From assembly GCA_963970005.1 (NCBI GenBank), contig CAXAMN010006446.1, positions 961,844-1,025,843 on the forward strand: a stretch of 64,000 bases of DNA, given 5' to 3'. Source of the stretch: Durusdinium trenchii. Taxonomy: Eukaryota; Sar; Dinophyceae; Suessiales; Symbiodiniaceae. Position 1 is the first letter of the stretch. Each line of letters starts with the position of its first letter. Shown in pieces: positions 22,909 to 34,706 of this stretch. Position numbers and translations under genes: made by a program. The notes below the pieces were generated by a model that saw only the letters and a program-made list of their open reading frames with translations, did no database searches and was not told the origin of the DNA.

Positions 22909-24599
22909 ACCGGGTCCCTAGGTTCGGTTAGGGTGCGTCCATCGTCGAGAGCTCAGTGACCATTTTCGAACACAGGAGAGGCATACTGGTCAGTCGACCA
23001 CACATCTTCCACATCTGCTTTTCCAGTGTGAGCTGAGTTTTTCTCGTGTCAATCGAAAAAAAGAACACACTCACACACTCACTCACACCGTGTGCCAACT
23101 ACTTAGGGTTTCGAACTGTTATGTCTCGATCCGAAATGGCCGTTCCAGCGATTCGTCTCGACTCTTCACGGGGAGACCACAATGCACGAGAGAAGACGTG
23201 GGACGTCCATTTCCGCCGCGGATCGCGGAGGACGGGGCAGCGCGGATCGAAGAGGAATGAGAGCGGGTGACTGTGAGAGAGAGAGAGAGAGGTGAGGTCT
23301 ATGGTGCGGCTCCGACCATGGGAACGACGGGACGCGATCCGCGAAGCCGTCGGTTTCAACATGCGGGGTATCGGAGTAGCTTGGGTGGTTCGAAAGCAGG
23401 GATTGACATGCCGACATCGATCGCACACATGTCCAAACGCGAAGGAACCTATGTCATTCAATTCCGTTCTCTATGTCTATACCGTCTCAAAAAGAAGGAC
23501 ACATCGGGCCTGTCGACTGCTCAGTTCCCATGACATCCATCATCCGGTCTTTCAAAAAGGATGACGGTAACTGTTGATACTATTTCACCCGCCTGTCTCC
23601 AGAAAGGTTGTACATATCTTCACGAATTAATTTGCTGGAGGGTTTTATTCATTCACAGTGTACGTACTTGAACCTTTCCACAGAACAGGGTGCTGCCCCT
23701 CTAATCCTCGGCTGCCGTTCTTTTCCTGGGCCGTGTCCAACGACCTGGAGGGAACAAAAAGGGCCAACCCCGTGGCGCTTTGGGAGAATTTTCTCGGAGT
23801 AGGCCGCCGGCCGTCTGTAAAGTACTTGTTGTACTCTGGGGTCGGGAAATGGATGAACCCGTTTTGCTATGGAAGGCATCCCGTTTTGTGCGGTTGGCGT
23901 GGCTCGGTGGCATCCAAAAGGTGGTATTCCCAGTTCAAGATCCACATCTCCCCGGTGGAGAGGGGTAGCCACTGGTGAAGTGGTGTATGTCAAGTGTACA
24001 GAAAAGGTTGGGAGTTGCCACATCTATCCCCCTAGCTATTGTCGTTCCCTTCGTGCCACCATGTCTTGCCTGGCAGGTTCTTGTTGCTCCGCGATTCTGC
24101 AGGCAGGCATTCCACTTCCTGGCACGAGATCTGAGATCCAGATCCCGGGAAAGACACATTACTTTCGATCGTAGACTACACTAAGACACTCAAGACTCTT
24201 CAAAACAGCTAGAACGTCTGCTTCTGGTCCTCCTTTTTTGGATGGTATCAGGTCTTCTGTGTGTATCTTTCTGTAGATGCTTCATGCTCAAGGCATTTCT
24301 ACATACCCTGGACTTCCAATATCCTAGTTCTGTTGCAGTCTCAAACCGTTGGTAAAAACGGCGACTGTTGGGATCTTGGTTTCAACAACCACAACGACTC
24401 AACGACCAGTGGCGACCTACTTCCCCATCCCTACAACCTGGAAAACCCTCGCCCGGTTTTCCGGGGCGAGCCGCTGGTGAAGGGCGGGGCCGGGGGCGCT
24501 GCCCGGTGGGAGTCACAGCGCTGGTCTTTTCCAGCTTAGCATGACTTGGACTCTCAATCCTGCTTGTTCGCAGAGACCATCTTTGGCGAAGGTTTTCAA
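22909..24599. other. No recognised gene
   Basis: A short GA run sits at 23274-23293. Open frames exist on both strands, none recognisable. Confidence 0.3.
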
Positions 24600-25584
24600 T
24601 CAACTCTTCACGAGCATCCTCTAATGCGATCACGGTAGTGGCTGTCCATGGCGTAGATGAGATCATAGATGCTTTGAGAGTCGTTGTAGCAGAAAGTGCG
24701 GAACTGGTGGTGTTCCATGTCAATCACCTCCGTTGCACAAGGATGCTCGCCGGTATTTTCCCAACAGATCCAGCGCGTAGTCAAGGAACTGAATTCCTTC
24801 CAGAATGCATCCACTACATAAGGATAGGCCCGGGTGCAACGAAGTCACCAGCTCAGGGCTTGGAGGACATCATGCAGGAGAGTCAATCCAAGCCTTCATA
24901 CAGGCCGCCCTCTGTATTGGTGGCAGTAGCTGTAATGAACCACTGGCGACGACGCAAGCTGAGAAGTCCTAGTTTGTCAGTCACCTCTGGCGCCCTCATT
25001 GCTCCAGGCAAGTCCTTCGCAAGCAGTCCCCTAATGACATTGCCATCAAATATCATAAAATGACTTGGACTGAAGGTAACTTCAAAAAAAGCACTGTATC
25101 GAACTCCGACACTTCATGCGTTACTTATGAATGAACATGGCCCAAAAGAAAGGACATACTTTGACATGATGCATGAATTGATAATCACATTGCTCATCGT
25201 GCAGCGTTTCGTCTTTGCAAATCAGACTTAGGCTTTCGCGTAGACCAGCAGGGGGACATCTTGCATTTCATCTTTGAACTGGTGGTGTTCCAAGTCAATC
25301 ACCTCAACGGCGGAAGCACAGAAGGGGTATGTTATGTTGAAATTAACAGAAGGATCGATGGCAAACTGAGGGGCCTTGGTATTTTCAACAGAACAAATGC
25401 TTTCCTATCTGGCTTCCCCCTCCCATTGCGGAAGTTCTGATTGAAATTCCACACCAGGACACGCTGAGGCTCAGGTTCTTATACTCCACCGCCTCCACGT
25501 TAAAGCCCAAAACTGGGATCGCTCTCACGTTCTCATCGAGCTTCAGCTGATAGAGGAGTGACGTCTTCCCTGCGCCCTCCAAAC
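24600..25584 (-). pseudogene. ARF-family GTPase remnants, rearranged
   Basis: Four minus-strand fragments resemble ADP-ribosylation factor. (1) 25584-25463 has the P-loop [20 protein letters not shown] and the switch I strand [16 protein letters not shown]. (2) About 25330-25235 ends QDVPLLVYAK (ARF: LLVFANKQD). (3) 25014-24883 has [20 protein letters not shown] and GGLYEGLD, then a TGA where ARF has the Trp of GLDWLS. (4) About 24840-24600 has DLIYAMDSHYRDRI, then EDAREELIENL in another frame (ARF: VVDSNDRERV.EAREEL), although in ARF this segment precedes (2) and (3). The WDVGGQ switch II exon is absent, NKxD has become AK-D, and there is a nonsense codon and a frameshift. The join of (2) and (3) fits a GC donor. 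I call it a degenerate or duplicated pseudogene; a divergent working gene with unseen exons is less likely. Confidence 0.6.
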
Positions 25585-26410
25585 CTGGGGATGGGCTCCC
25601 AAAAAAACCCAAGGGGATAAACCACTTCCTCTCCCCAGCGAAAGGGGAGTCCTCCAGGGCCATAGGGGGGTGTCTATGAACGTCGCCCGCCCGGAGCATG
25701 TTTATCGGGGTGTCTCTTTCTTCACCGGGTTCCTGGGGAGTGGCCCCGTTTCCACCCGGGACCCTCCGTTCAATCCACCCGGTTCCACCGACCAACAGGT
25801 CACCAGGACACCCATCATGAGGATTCGTCTCTGAAGGCAAGGCCCATGGCGAGACTGGGCCGAAGGCTGCGCCGAGATGCACGGCTGACGCAGCCCGGCT
25901 TCCTTTTTGCAGCACATGGCCCCCTAGGTAAAGATTCTTCAACCACCGAGCACCTCCAAAACAGTCCCTCCAGTGCCACATCCGACCACCGTTTTGGGTT
26001 CACGCAAGCTGCGGAGACGGGAGGGTCACCTTGGTGGGGGATCACTTCAGGTCAAACAAGGAAACCTGCTGGATGTCACATCCAGCAGGAACCACCATCT
26101 TTGGGTGGATGTTTTCCATGATTTTCACTCTGCTTCTGCAAAGGGCCTGTCCAGGTGACCATGGTGACTGTCTGGCGACCATGGGTGTTTGTTCGGAGGT
26201 TGCACCGTCTTGTTTAAAAAACACACGGGTTCTTTTTTGGCACACAACTGGAAAGCAATGGCTTTGCACTGCTGTTACCTGTTTGGGACATCCAACCAGA
26301 AGTATTGCCTTTTGGTGCCCCAACTTGCTTTGTTCTCGGGCAATGGTCACGCGAACTGTTGGTCACCTGGTGATCTCTTCACACATCACAGAGCCTTGTC
26401 AACTCACACC

Positions 26411-29400
26411 TTAACGCGGCAAGTTTCCGGGGTGCAAAGGACGATCTGCCTCCTCTTTCAGAGGCTCAAGTAGCTGTAGATTTGTGACTTCACAGCCTCC
26501 AAAGGCTTCTTTGTCAATCTGTGTGGAAGCATGGATGGTCAAGCTGGTCAAAGAGCCGCATCCTTGAAAGGCCAGGCTTGCAATCTCTTTCACGGAACTG
26601 GGAATGGTCAAGGTGGTCAGAGAACTGCAGCCGGCAAAGGCACGCGACCCAATCCGCATTACAGAATCAGGGATGGTCAGGCTAATCAAGGATCTGCAGT
26701 CTTCAAAGGTATTGCTGTCAATCTCTGTCACCGAGTTGGAGATGGCCAATGTGGTCAAGGACGTGCAGCCAGCGAAGGCACTGGACCCCAGCAGGCGCAC
26801 AGAATTGGGGAGTGTGAGGCTCCTTAAGGAGCTGCATCCTCGGAATAGGTTGGACATCAACTAATAACTAATATCAACTGCACTGAATTGCTCAAAGCTG
26901 AATGTCACTTTTGTGCCACTTTTGTCCCAGGTGATCGGTGACCAATGGTAACAATTGGGGCGAATCTGGAGGGGGACAAAGCACAAATATCAGAACGCGA
27001 AAAAAAGAGAGGCAACACGCGCACACACTTCGAACTTGGATTTTCAGTTAATGCAAGTATCACGTTGGGAAGGAAGGTGAGGGAAACGTAAGGTGAAAGG
27101 TCAGCGTAACTGAAATGTTTAACAATCTGTTCACTCATCTGCAGAAGCGCGGCTGAACGTCGGCGGCTGAAGGCAGCGGTGGGAAAACCTGTTTGGGGGT
27201 GGTAGCATGAAGGACCATGAAAACAAAGAACAGCGGCAGGGTGGACCAGTGGAGTCATTGTGTTGAAAGCAGGTACGTCAGTTCCGCGTCCGGAACTGAT
27301 ATCAGTACCGCCACAGAAGCCTCTTCGTTGGACTGTCACTTCTGTGGGGTAGACAGTCCCCCTGCTTGTGGAGAAATGGTGGTGGAAAACCCTTTGTCCA
27401 GGGTGGGACACACACACACACACACGTCTAGTCGACTATAGCATCAAAAGGTACCACCAAATCTTTTGGAGGCTTCTTCGTGACCTTTTTTGCACCAAAC
27501 AGGCGTGATAACATGTAATGTAGTAGCATAGGGAGCCCTTTCAGGGCGACGACAGGGTGTCCACGATTCCAATCGTCACAACAGCTTCGATTTGGGCGTC
27601 TCCGAATTCCAACGACAAAAGCCAATCCATGACGTGAATTGGCGTGTGTGAGGACAGCCGTTGATGGTACAGTGAGCCACAGGGCAAGGTCGTGCCCAGT
27701 CTTTGACACCCCGCATGGATCGTCGTGCTTTTAACAGGTCATGAAGTGGTTTCCACAGTGAATTTCACAGCTGGCCCTTCCTTCCAACATCCGATTGCTT
27801 TGGGGTCCTTCTCATCCCAGGATCCTCTGAAGGCTCGGCATCCGATCTTCACCAAGGAGTTGGACAGGCTCACGCTGATGAGAGAGGTGCAGGACTCGAA
27901 GGCAAAGGATCCAATCCTTTGATCTGCTTCTTTTGGACGGCAAAACGCCACGAATCACCCGGAAACACGGGGCTTCACTTAGACCAGTTTGGGATTCCAC
28001 CGCGGGTTTGGGGACGCTTCCCCCGAAAAGGGCACCGTTTTCGGGATCCAACGGGATTCCGTTCGGAACTCTTCCGTCTTCGTTCCAGAAGGCGACACGT
28101 CCTACCCGTCCTCGTCGATCCCGAAAGGAACGCCGTTTTCGGTCCTTCGCCCAGACTCTGCACCACGGATGGGAGGGACAGATCGCCCAAGGAGCGACAG
28201 CCTTCCTTGGGAAGGGAAGCGACCGATGGTGTTCAAGTTCACCGGGTGACTGGTGTGGTGGAAGATGGAGGCACCGGGTCATCATCATAGTCATGAGACT
28301 AGTCATGAGGTTTCTTGGAGAGGCAGTGGTGAGTTCGCAGTGGCGTCCACTCACTGTATTTCTTGAGTAACTGCCATTTTCGCAGGAGATTCGACCAAAG
28401 AAAGTCACTGAGATGTAGCTAAGTCTAGCAAGACTCTCAACGAGTTGAACATTCCTAAGCTAAGCCTAGTAGAGGCATTCCCGGGAAAAGGAAGCATTCA
28501 CTTTTCTGGAGCCGGTGGCCATCGATGGCCATGATTCGCACCTGGTTTTCACAGAAGATGCTCTTCCAAACCGGGAAACTCCGAGAGATTCCAAGGTGGA
28601 AACTGCTATGTTCCTTTGTCGGTTTCTTGATGTCCTGAAATTCTGGGGATGCAGGAAAGGACCAACATCACGTGTTCATTTGCTGGTCAAGACCCAAGAC
28701 CTCCTATTTGCCCCGCAAGATGAGGTCCGTAGCCGTGTTGCTTCACTTTGGGTGCACCCCCTGTGCCGAGTCGTGATCCGTTCGAGTCCGAACCGGTGGG
28801 TGAAGTGATCAACGGACGTCGCCAAAGCTTCAAAGGCGTGGTCGCCAATGGCAGTCACTGAGTCCGGGATGACCAAGCTCTCTAAGGAACTGCAGCCAGC
28901 GAACGCGCAAGCTCCAATCCGTCTCACTGACTTGGGGATGCTCACGCGTAGCAGGAGACTGCAGTCATTGAAGGCATGATCTTCGATGATGCCTACCTGG
29001 AGTTGGCTCGACAGGGAGTTTCGAAAGACACACGTGGTATTCCCCACAGTATTTCCTATGTAGAGAGTCTACCACCATGAAATTGTCCATAACGCGATTT
29101 CTTTGGCCATGGTCCCGCTACCAGCACAGCCGCACAAACAAACAAACAAACGAGCAAACAAACAAACAAACACCCTGGGAAAAGAAGCTCCAAACCAGCA
29201 ATGCCAGGCTGCAGATTCTGGGATACAAACGTCCAGTAGCTCCCATGAACAGCAGCATCTTTGGCTAGCGCATTCCACAGCGGGGTTGGTGAACACGACC
29301 TGTGCACTGGCACTCCAGCCGGTCTGGAAAGACCCCAACACAGTGTTAAGCACGTAGAAGAAAACAAAGGTAGAAAAGAAGAAACGAACTTCCGCGCAAT

Positions 29401-30508
29401 GACCATGAGCATAGATATGAGAGCATCCATATGTTTATTCGCTTGTTTCAGTGACACCAAATCCTCCAATTAGTGATGGACCAACATCTCCGAACATTCC
29501 AAACCATACCCAAACACGACCTGTCTGGGACTGGCATACATACCTCCGCTTGGGGTGGTGCTTTTAACGGGGTGAAAGTAACATATGCCAGTTCCATCAG
29601 TGGCATCTGGGATAGATTTTCTTGAATCCATCGGTCTTACTGCTTGCGCACAAGAAAGTCACACGAATCGATGTGGCAAACTGGGAATGCGACGCGTCTG
29701 AGAGGCACGCAGGTTGCCCCCCCCTCAAACCGAGACCAGAGGGAAGGTCGGGAACGCCCAGATCTTTGGGTTCAACACCCCTTCGGTCAACGGCTAAAGA
29801 GTTCCAACTCAGGTGGTTTAGGGTGTGTGTCTTGATGTGCAGTCTTCACCCATATCAACTGCAAGAATTTGCACAACCACCCCCACCTGCACTTCTGAAG
29901 TCGGGGAAATCGCTGCGACCACCATCTCATCGTCCTCGAACCTCCTGAGTTTGCGCCGCCCGACCTACTTCCCGAGGCCCTTGGCAGTCCCTTTTTGGAC
30001 CTTTGCGGTGCAACGATCCTCTTGTTGCGGTCAAACTTTCAACACATCGTGAAAGAATTCATGCATGCGCAAAAGCTGGAGAGCCATATTCTGAATAACT
30101 TTTCCCGTGTCTCAAGCTCAACCCAGGCTTCTTGCCATCAACAACCAGTTGCACGGAGCTCAGTTGTCGGGTGAGATCATCTTCAGATGGATTCCATGCC
30201 TGCCAGGCTTTCTTGCAACCAAACCCACATGCTTGGAGATATGCCCGTGCAACAAACCAACTAATAGACACGGTTCTATCCACTAGCTTTACCCGCAACA
30301 TGTTGGTGACAAAAACGGAGCATTTCGAATGAATATGAATTGTTTAGATCTTTGGACCCAAACTGCAGCTTGCTTAGCTATGACCTCCCCTCTCCTTGAA
30401 ACATGTTTCTTCGTCCATGTCTGTGCAGAAAACTGCAGCTCTTGCCTTCAACTTCTGCTTCAAATCCAGGATGGTCGTCTCCGGCAGAATTCCTTCCACC
30501 ATACATAC
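26411..30508 (-). CDS. UBL-LRR gene B: ubiquitin-like N-terminus plus BspA-type LRRs
   Basis: Exons seen: 30508-30446, 30199-30123, 29944-29887, 29299-29270, about 29030-28832, 28205 to about 28160, 27916-27825 and 26838-26411 (stop). The first three encode the ubiquitin-like part: VEGILPETTILDLKQKLK, WNPSEDDLTRQLSSVQLVVD and FEDDEMVVAAISP. Exon 4 is VVFTNPAVEC. Exons 5-8 carry LRR_5 repeats (SVRRIGACAFAGCSSLESLV; RIGSFAFESCTSLISVSL; GCSSLRSLTLPNSV). Intron positions 1-3 are the same as in gene A, but the LRR region here is split by several introns while A has one exon. Donors are GC (30445), GT (30122, 29886), GC (29269) and GA (28831, 27824). The start codon is not fixed: the exon at 30508 follows a CCAAG|G acceptor, so a short 5' exon may be missing. 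The joins at exons 4/5 and 6/7 are uncertain. Confidence 0.72.
29128..29172. repeat. (CAAA)n microsatellite in an intron of gene B
   Basis: Runs of ACAAACAAACAAACAA interrupted by CGAGC, on the plus strand. Confidence 0.9.
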
Positions 30509-31078
30509 CTTGGAGAGAAAAAGGACATCTTCTCTCTCCAGATTCCACCAACAACTCTCAGTTACTCTCCCAGCTATTGAACAACTGTATGGGTTGCGAC
30601 ACCCTCTCGAGAAGAATTCTAGAACCCCAGCATGTCACCCCCCCGGCGAACTCTTCACATGGCTCAGCTTTTGAAGGCCATACCGTGAGGGCATTTCTGA
30701 AAGGGTTTGTACAATATGCAGGATAAAGCTTGATGAAACCACACACTGATCGACAAACCAAACCAACACAAGAACAAACATCGGATGAACACAAACACTG
30801 GCCTCAACCAGCGGTGCGCTTGCCAGTCTCTATGTTATACAAGGGTCTGACTGGTCCGCAAAAATGATCCCAGAATCAGTTAAAGGGAACATCCACAGGA
30901 CTGAAAAAGCATGGTTTTCTATAGTTTTGGGGTGACGACAATACCAGGGTTTCCTGTAGATTTTTCCCTCCAACCATATCCATTTGGGGCCTCTCGACAC
31001 CGGCTTTCAATCTCACCACGACACTTGGCCACTTATCAGCTGCGCCCGCACGTGGCCAAACGACTCGCTCATGGCGGC

Positions 31079-31165
31079 GCTAGTAGCTTCTTGTTACTAG
31101 TCGAAAGGCCATGAGCCCCGTTCGTAGCGTCCTTGCTCCTAGTAAGGCCAGGACACACACCGTTT
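31079..31165. repeat. Dispersed module repeat copy
   Basis: CTAGTAGCTTCTTGTTACTA, then CCCCGTTCGTAGCGTCCTTG and CTCCTAGTAAGGCCAGG: both subtypes joined. Confidence 0.8.
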
Positions 31166-31594
31166 TGGCTTGGGATGTGTCGTGGCACCGTGGTGTTGGA
31201 GGTGTTTCTTCCGAAAAGAGATGCCCAGCTTCGGGATAAGAGCCACGCTGGAGCGAGAGAACTGGTCTGAAAGAGAAGCGACGGGTGTAACCCGGGTCCA
31301 AGAGCTCGACGTATTTCTACGGACGTGCTGGAGCTACTGGGCTTGGATGGAACGGGACACTTTCTTTTTGGGCCCCCAAACAAGAGGAGAGGCGTGACGA
31401 CGCCTCCCCTCACTACCACAAGGTCGATGAGATGGTCTAGCAAACCCCAACTTGCTCAGTGCTGCCCCAACTTGGTTGGACCCCATTTTGGCCCAAAAAC
31501 CGCACTCCAAAACCGGTCCGACTCGCACCGACGGTGTTCGCCCGGGTGCAGCCCGGAGCGGTTTGTTGCGCTGGTCCGAGAGTCGAGCCTGGAA

Positions 31595-31672
31595 CCCAGC
31601 CCCGTTCGTAGCGTCCGATCGCTCCGTTCGTAGCGATGCTAGGAGCCCCGTTCGTAGCGAACATTGTTACTA
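31595..31672. repeat. Dispersed module repeat copy
   Basis: Three GTTCGTAGCG units in a row, separated by TCCGATCGCTCC and ATGCTAGGAGCCCC. Confidence 0.8.
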
Positions 31673-32006
31673 TAGAACCGATTCAAGTGTTTTCCAACCG
31701 TTCTCTAGGCAAACTTTGGATCTTTCTCCAACCGACTCGCACAAGGGGGAGCGGAGAACCCCGTTCGTCCACACCACGGTGTCACGCGCTCGCTTCGCGA
31801 ACCCCAAGACACCCCCAACGACACCGAGACGACCAACGAAGCGACGCGTTTGGTGAAGTACCCAGTAGCTTTGGTAGTGGAGTGAGTTCACAGTCTCACA
31901 CAAACACCACATACATCGATCAACCGAACGGAATCCCGGTTCGCGCTTCGAGTCGCACATCGCGTCTTCGTGCGCGTCTCTTTTGAGCAGCAAAGCCTGG
32001 TGCAAA

Positions 32007-32771
32007 TCACCCGTTGATCCCATGCGTGCGGAGCTTCTCGAGCACCCAGCCCTTGGCTCTTTCATGCACGCTATTCGTCATGGGCAGAAAGTTCCGCAGC
32101 TTGTTAGGCCATGTGGCCAGGTCAGCTTCGAGCGTCTGCAATCGACATGCCTTGGGCCATGAAACGACTGCTTGGGCCAAGAATGGCCACATGCTTTCCA
32201 AATGGGCAGGAGGGGGTAAAGGAAAGAATTTGACGCCAGCTTTTTGAAGAATGAGTGGCCACAACTGCGTCAAATGCTCCTGGCACTCCCTTGTAGTCAA
32301 GACCTGCAAATGATGCACATGGTCTTCCAGCTTCTCTTTCATAATATCTAAGCACTGCCTGGTCCTTCTCTGCAAGCCATACTTCACTGCATGCTGCAAG
32401 CCAACACCATCCACTGGCACCTTTGCGACCAGAAAATCCTCGCACTTTTCCTTCAAGGCATCAATCTGATATTCGTCAGCCCATTGGGTAAGAAACATAG
32501 CGCTCTCCTGGGTCAAGGGTTCCATGGTGTACAGCTGTAGTGCTTTGTAGAACTTTTCCAGCTCACTTTTTCTCTTTCCTGGTAGTTGGATTGATGTCCC
32601 AGTGCCCTCCTTCATAGCACTGCTCAACATTTTGGCAAAGACAGGTGAAGCAAGCTCCAGAATGAGGGAATGTACTTCAACCTCACCATCATCCACCAGG
32701 ATTTTCAAATCTGGCTCCACCCTTGCTCGCTTGGCTGGAGGCTCGCTTGGCGGCTCGGACGACATGGTCAC
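32007..32771 (-). CDS. BTB/POZ-domain protein, intronless
   Basis: A single open frame of 254 residues with ATG and stop. Residues 23-117 fit a BTB domain: LKILVDDGEVEVHSLILELA, then SPVFAKMLSSAMKEG, a helix pair FYKALQLYTMEPLTQESAMF, and WADEYQIDALKEKCEDFLV. BTB domains form homodimers and often act as adaptors for cullin-3 ubiquitin ligases or in transcription; which applies here is unknown. A basic cluster PAKRARV at residues 12-18 could be a nuclear localisation signal. The C-terminal half (120-254) is helical and has no second domain I recognise. An in-frame ATG two codons after the first is an alternative start. It is the only clearly intronless gene in the window. Confidence 0.85.
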   Translation of the reverse strand: MTMSSEPPSEPPAKRARVEPDLKILVDDGEVEVHSLILELASPVFAKMLSSAMKEGTGTSIQLPGKRKSELEKFYKALQLYTMEPLTQESAMFLTQWADEYQIDALKEKCEDFLVAKVPVDGVGLQHAVKYGLQRRTRQCLDIMKEKLEDHVHHLQVLTTRECQEHLTQLWPLILQKAGVKFFPLPPPAHLESMWPFLAQAVVSWPKACRLQTLEADLATWPNKLRNFLPMTNSVHERAKGWVLEKLRTHGING

Positions 32772-32778
32772 GTCGTAG

Positions 32779-33438
32779 GTGCGAAAGGTGCGGTTCTCTT
32801 CGTGTGAACTTCCGTACGTGTCAAATATGCGAGGGGCTGACTCAAGCCAACTCCACCGATATAACTCCCCTAATTACATGTCCCGCATCCTCCAAGGCCG
32901 CTGCTGGTTGGGTTTCCTATCGGAAGGGGCCGCCCCACCGGATGAGAATTACTCAAAGGCCGCTGCTGTGGCTTCCTTTCAACTTCTGCAGCCTTTGCTT
33001 GAGAAGTCCCCGAGACGCTTTTTGATTCGCTTTCCACCGAACAACCAGCGAACTCGCCAGCAGTTTATCCAGCTGTTCATGGCGAAACGGATCAAACTTT
33101 CAGATCACCAAGTGTTCTGTCCAGCAACTATCAAGCGTTCTGGAGTCACCAAGTGTTCTGCCTGTCCACTAATTCAAGGGCCTAGGGTATTGTACACGTT
33201 CATCCATATGGAAATCATGAAGACATGTCCACCTCATCCAGGGGCTCGTTCAAGTGACCAACAAGAGCACCCCGTTTGGGTCCCAAACACGTTGGGCACC
33301 CAACTCCATGGAACTGCTAACATGAACCCTGTGGTTTGGTTTTGGCCCCCCCCCCTGCAGGATGGTGTTGCTCTACAAAAACCCGTGGTTTTCAGGGCTC
33401 ATGCTAGCTACGAACGGAACAAAGGGCATCACTACTAG
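32779..33438 (+). other. Long plus-strand open frame, doubtful gene
   Basis: 219 codons open, starting 8 bp from the BTB start on the opposite strand. The middle (SFQLLQPLLEKSPRRFLIRF) looks protein-like, the ends do not, and the last codons run into a module-repeat copy. No family is recognised. Possibly one real exon inside a chance frame. Confidence 0.2.
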
Positions 33439-33472
33439 GAGCAAGAAGCTACGAACGTAGCTCCTGGCAATA
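33408..33472. repeat. Dispersed module repeat copy
   Basis: CTACGAACGGAACAAAGGGC, ATCACTACTAGGAGCAAGAA and GCTACGAACGTAGCTCCTGG in series. Confidence 0.8.
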
Positions 33473-34059
33473 CCACCTTCCAACGCATGGACCCACGTCG
33501 CCATCGCCCCCCCCCCACACCTGCGGTCGGCATCGCCGTCGGCCGCGCCTGGGCGGGTCCAACTGGGCGGTTTCGACTCGTTGGCGTGAACGTATATGTG
33601 CATAATTGTGCATACCGTGCGTGCATCGCGCGTGCATTCCAAACTGCTTGGCCATGAGACATGGTAGTTTTTTTCCCGAAAGCATTGCGAAGGGTTCTTC
33701 CGGAAAATCCCTTGAACACTGACACTTCGACACTTACACTTACACACTGACACTTCCACACTTGCACTTGAACACTGACATTTCGACACGTACACTTGAA
33801 CACTTACGCTTTCACACTTACACTTGAACATGAACATGAACACTTACACTTCTATACGTACCCCAGTGTAAGTGGAAGAGTGAAAGCATCCAACGGCAAG
33901 TATCCAAGTGCAAAAGTATGCAAGTGTAATGAGTATGCAATGAGTATGCAAGTGTGAGAATGGAAAACTTGCACGGGAGATGTCCTAATGAAAAACATTT
34001 ACACACGTTAAAAATTCTCTCTTTAAAGGCGGGGGGTGGGACGAACAGCGTCAACCGGA

Positions 34060-34640
34060 AATGCAACCCTCTGCGGAGATCGTGCGTGTCGAGTGAGCGA
34101 AATGCAGGCGAGAGTGCGATTTGTCCGGTGTGCGCGCAACCCTCTGCGGAGATCGTGCGTGTCGAGTGCGCGAAATGCAGGCGAGAGTGCGATTTGTCTG
34201 ATGCGCGCGCAACCCTCTGCGGAGATCGTGCGTGTCGAGTGCGCGAAATGCAGGCGAGAGTGCGTGTCATGTGCGCGAAATGCAGGCGAGAGTGCGGTTT
34301 GGCCTGTGCCCGCGCAACCCTCTGCGGAGATCGTGCGCGTCGAGTGCGCGAAATGCAGGCGAGAGTGCGATTTGGCCCGTGCCCGCGCAACCCTCTGGGG
34401 AGATCGTGCGCGTCGAGTGCGCGAAATGCAGGCGAGAGTGCGATTTGTCTGATGCGCGCGCAATCCTCTGCGGAGATCATGCGTGTCGAGTGCGCGAAAT
34501 GCGGGCGAGAGTGCGATTTGTCCTGTGCCCGCGCAACCCCCTCCGGTGATCGTGCGAGGCGCGTGCGCGAGACGCATGCAGGCGAGATTGCGATTTGACC
34601 GGTATCCGCGGAACCCTCTGCGGAGATCGTGCGTGTCGAG
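34060..34640 (-). repeat. 73-bp tandem array
   Basis: About eight units of 73 bp (one shortened), each with CTCTGCGGAGATCGTGCGTG and AAATGCAGGCGAGAGTGCG on the plus strand; the reverse complement of the arrays in copies A and C. Confidence 0.95.
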
Positions 34641-34696
34641 TACGGGTGGCTGCCTCAGCAATTTTCTATATTCATTCCAGCTCGCTTTTTTCAGTG

Positions 34697-34706
34697 NNNN
34701 NNNNNN
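34697..34706. other. Assembly gap (10 N)
   Basis: Ten N in copy B between the 73-bp array flank and the GACCTTCACCAGCAG segment. Confidence 1.

Larger units (their letters stand above)
30509..32006. other. Intergenic stretch between UBL-LRR gene B and the BTB gene
   Basis: No supported gene. It holds two module-repeat copies (31079-31165 and 31595-31672). The missing first exon of gene B may lie in the lower part. Confidence 0.3.

Noticed and set aside
26905-27423. 172-codon minus-strand ORF
   Set aside because: It is also inside the gene B intron, begins in a CA microsatellite and has no protein-like pattern.
27428-27709. Minus-strand ORF ending KKPPKDLVVPFDAIVD
   Set aside because: It lies inside the intron 26839-27824 of UBL-LRR gene B and resembles no family; kept only as a remote nested-gene possibility.
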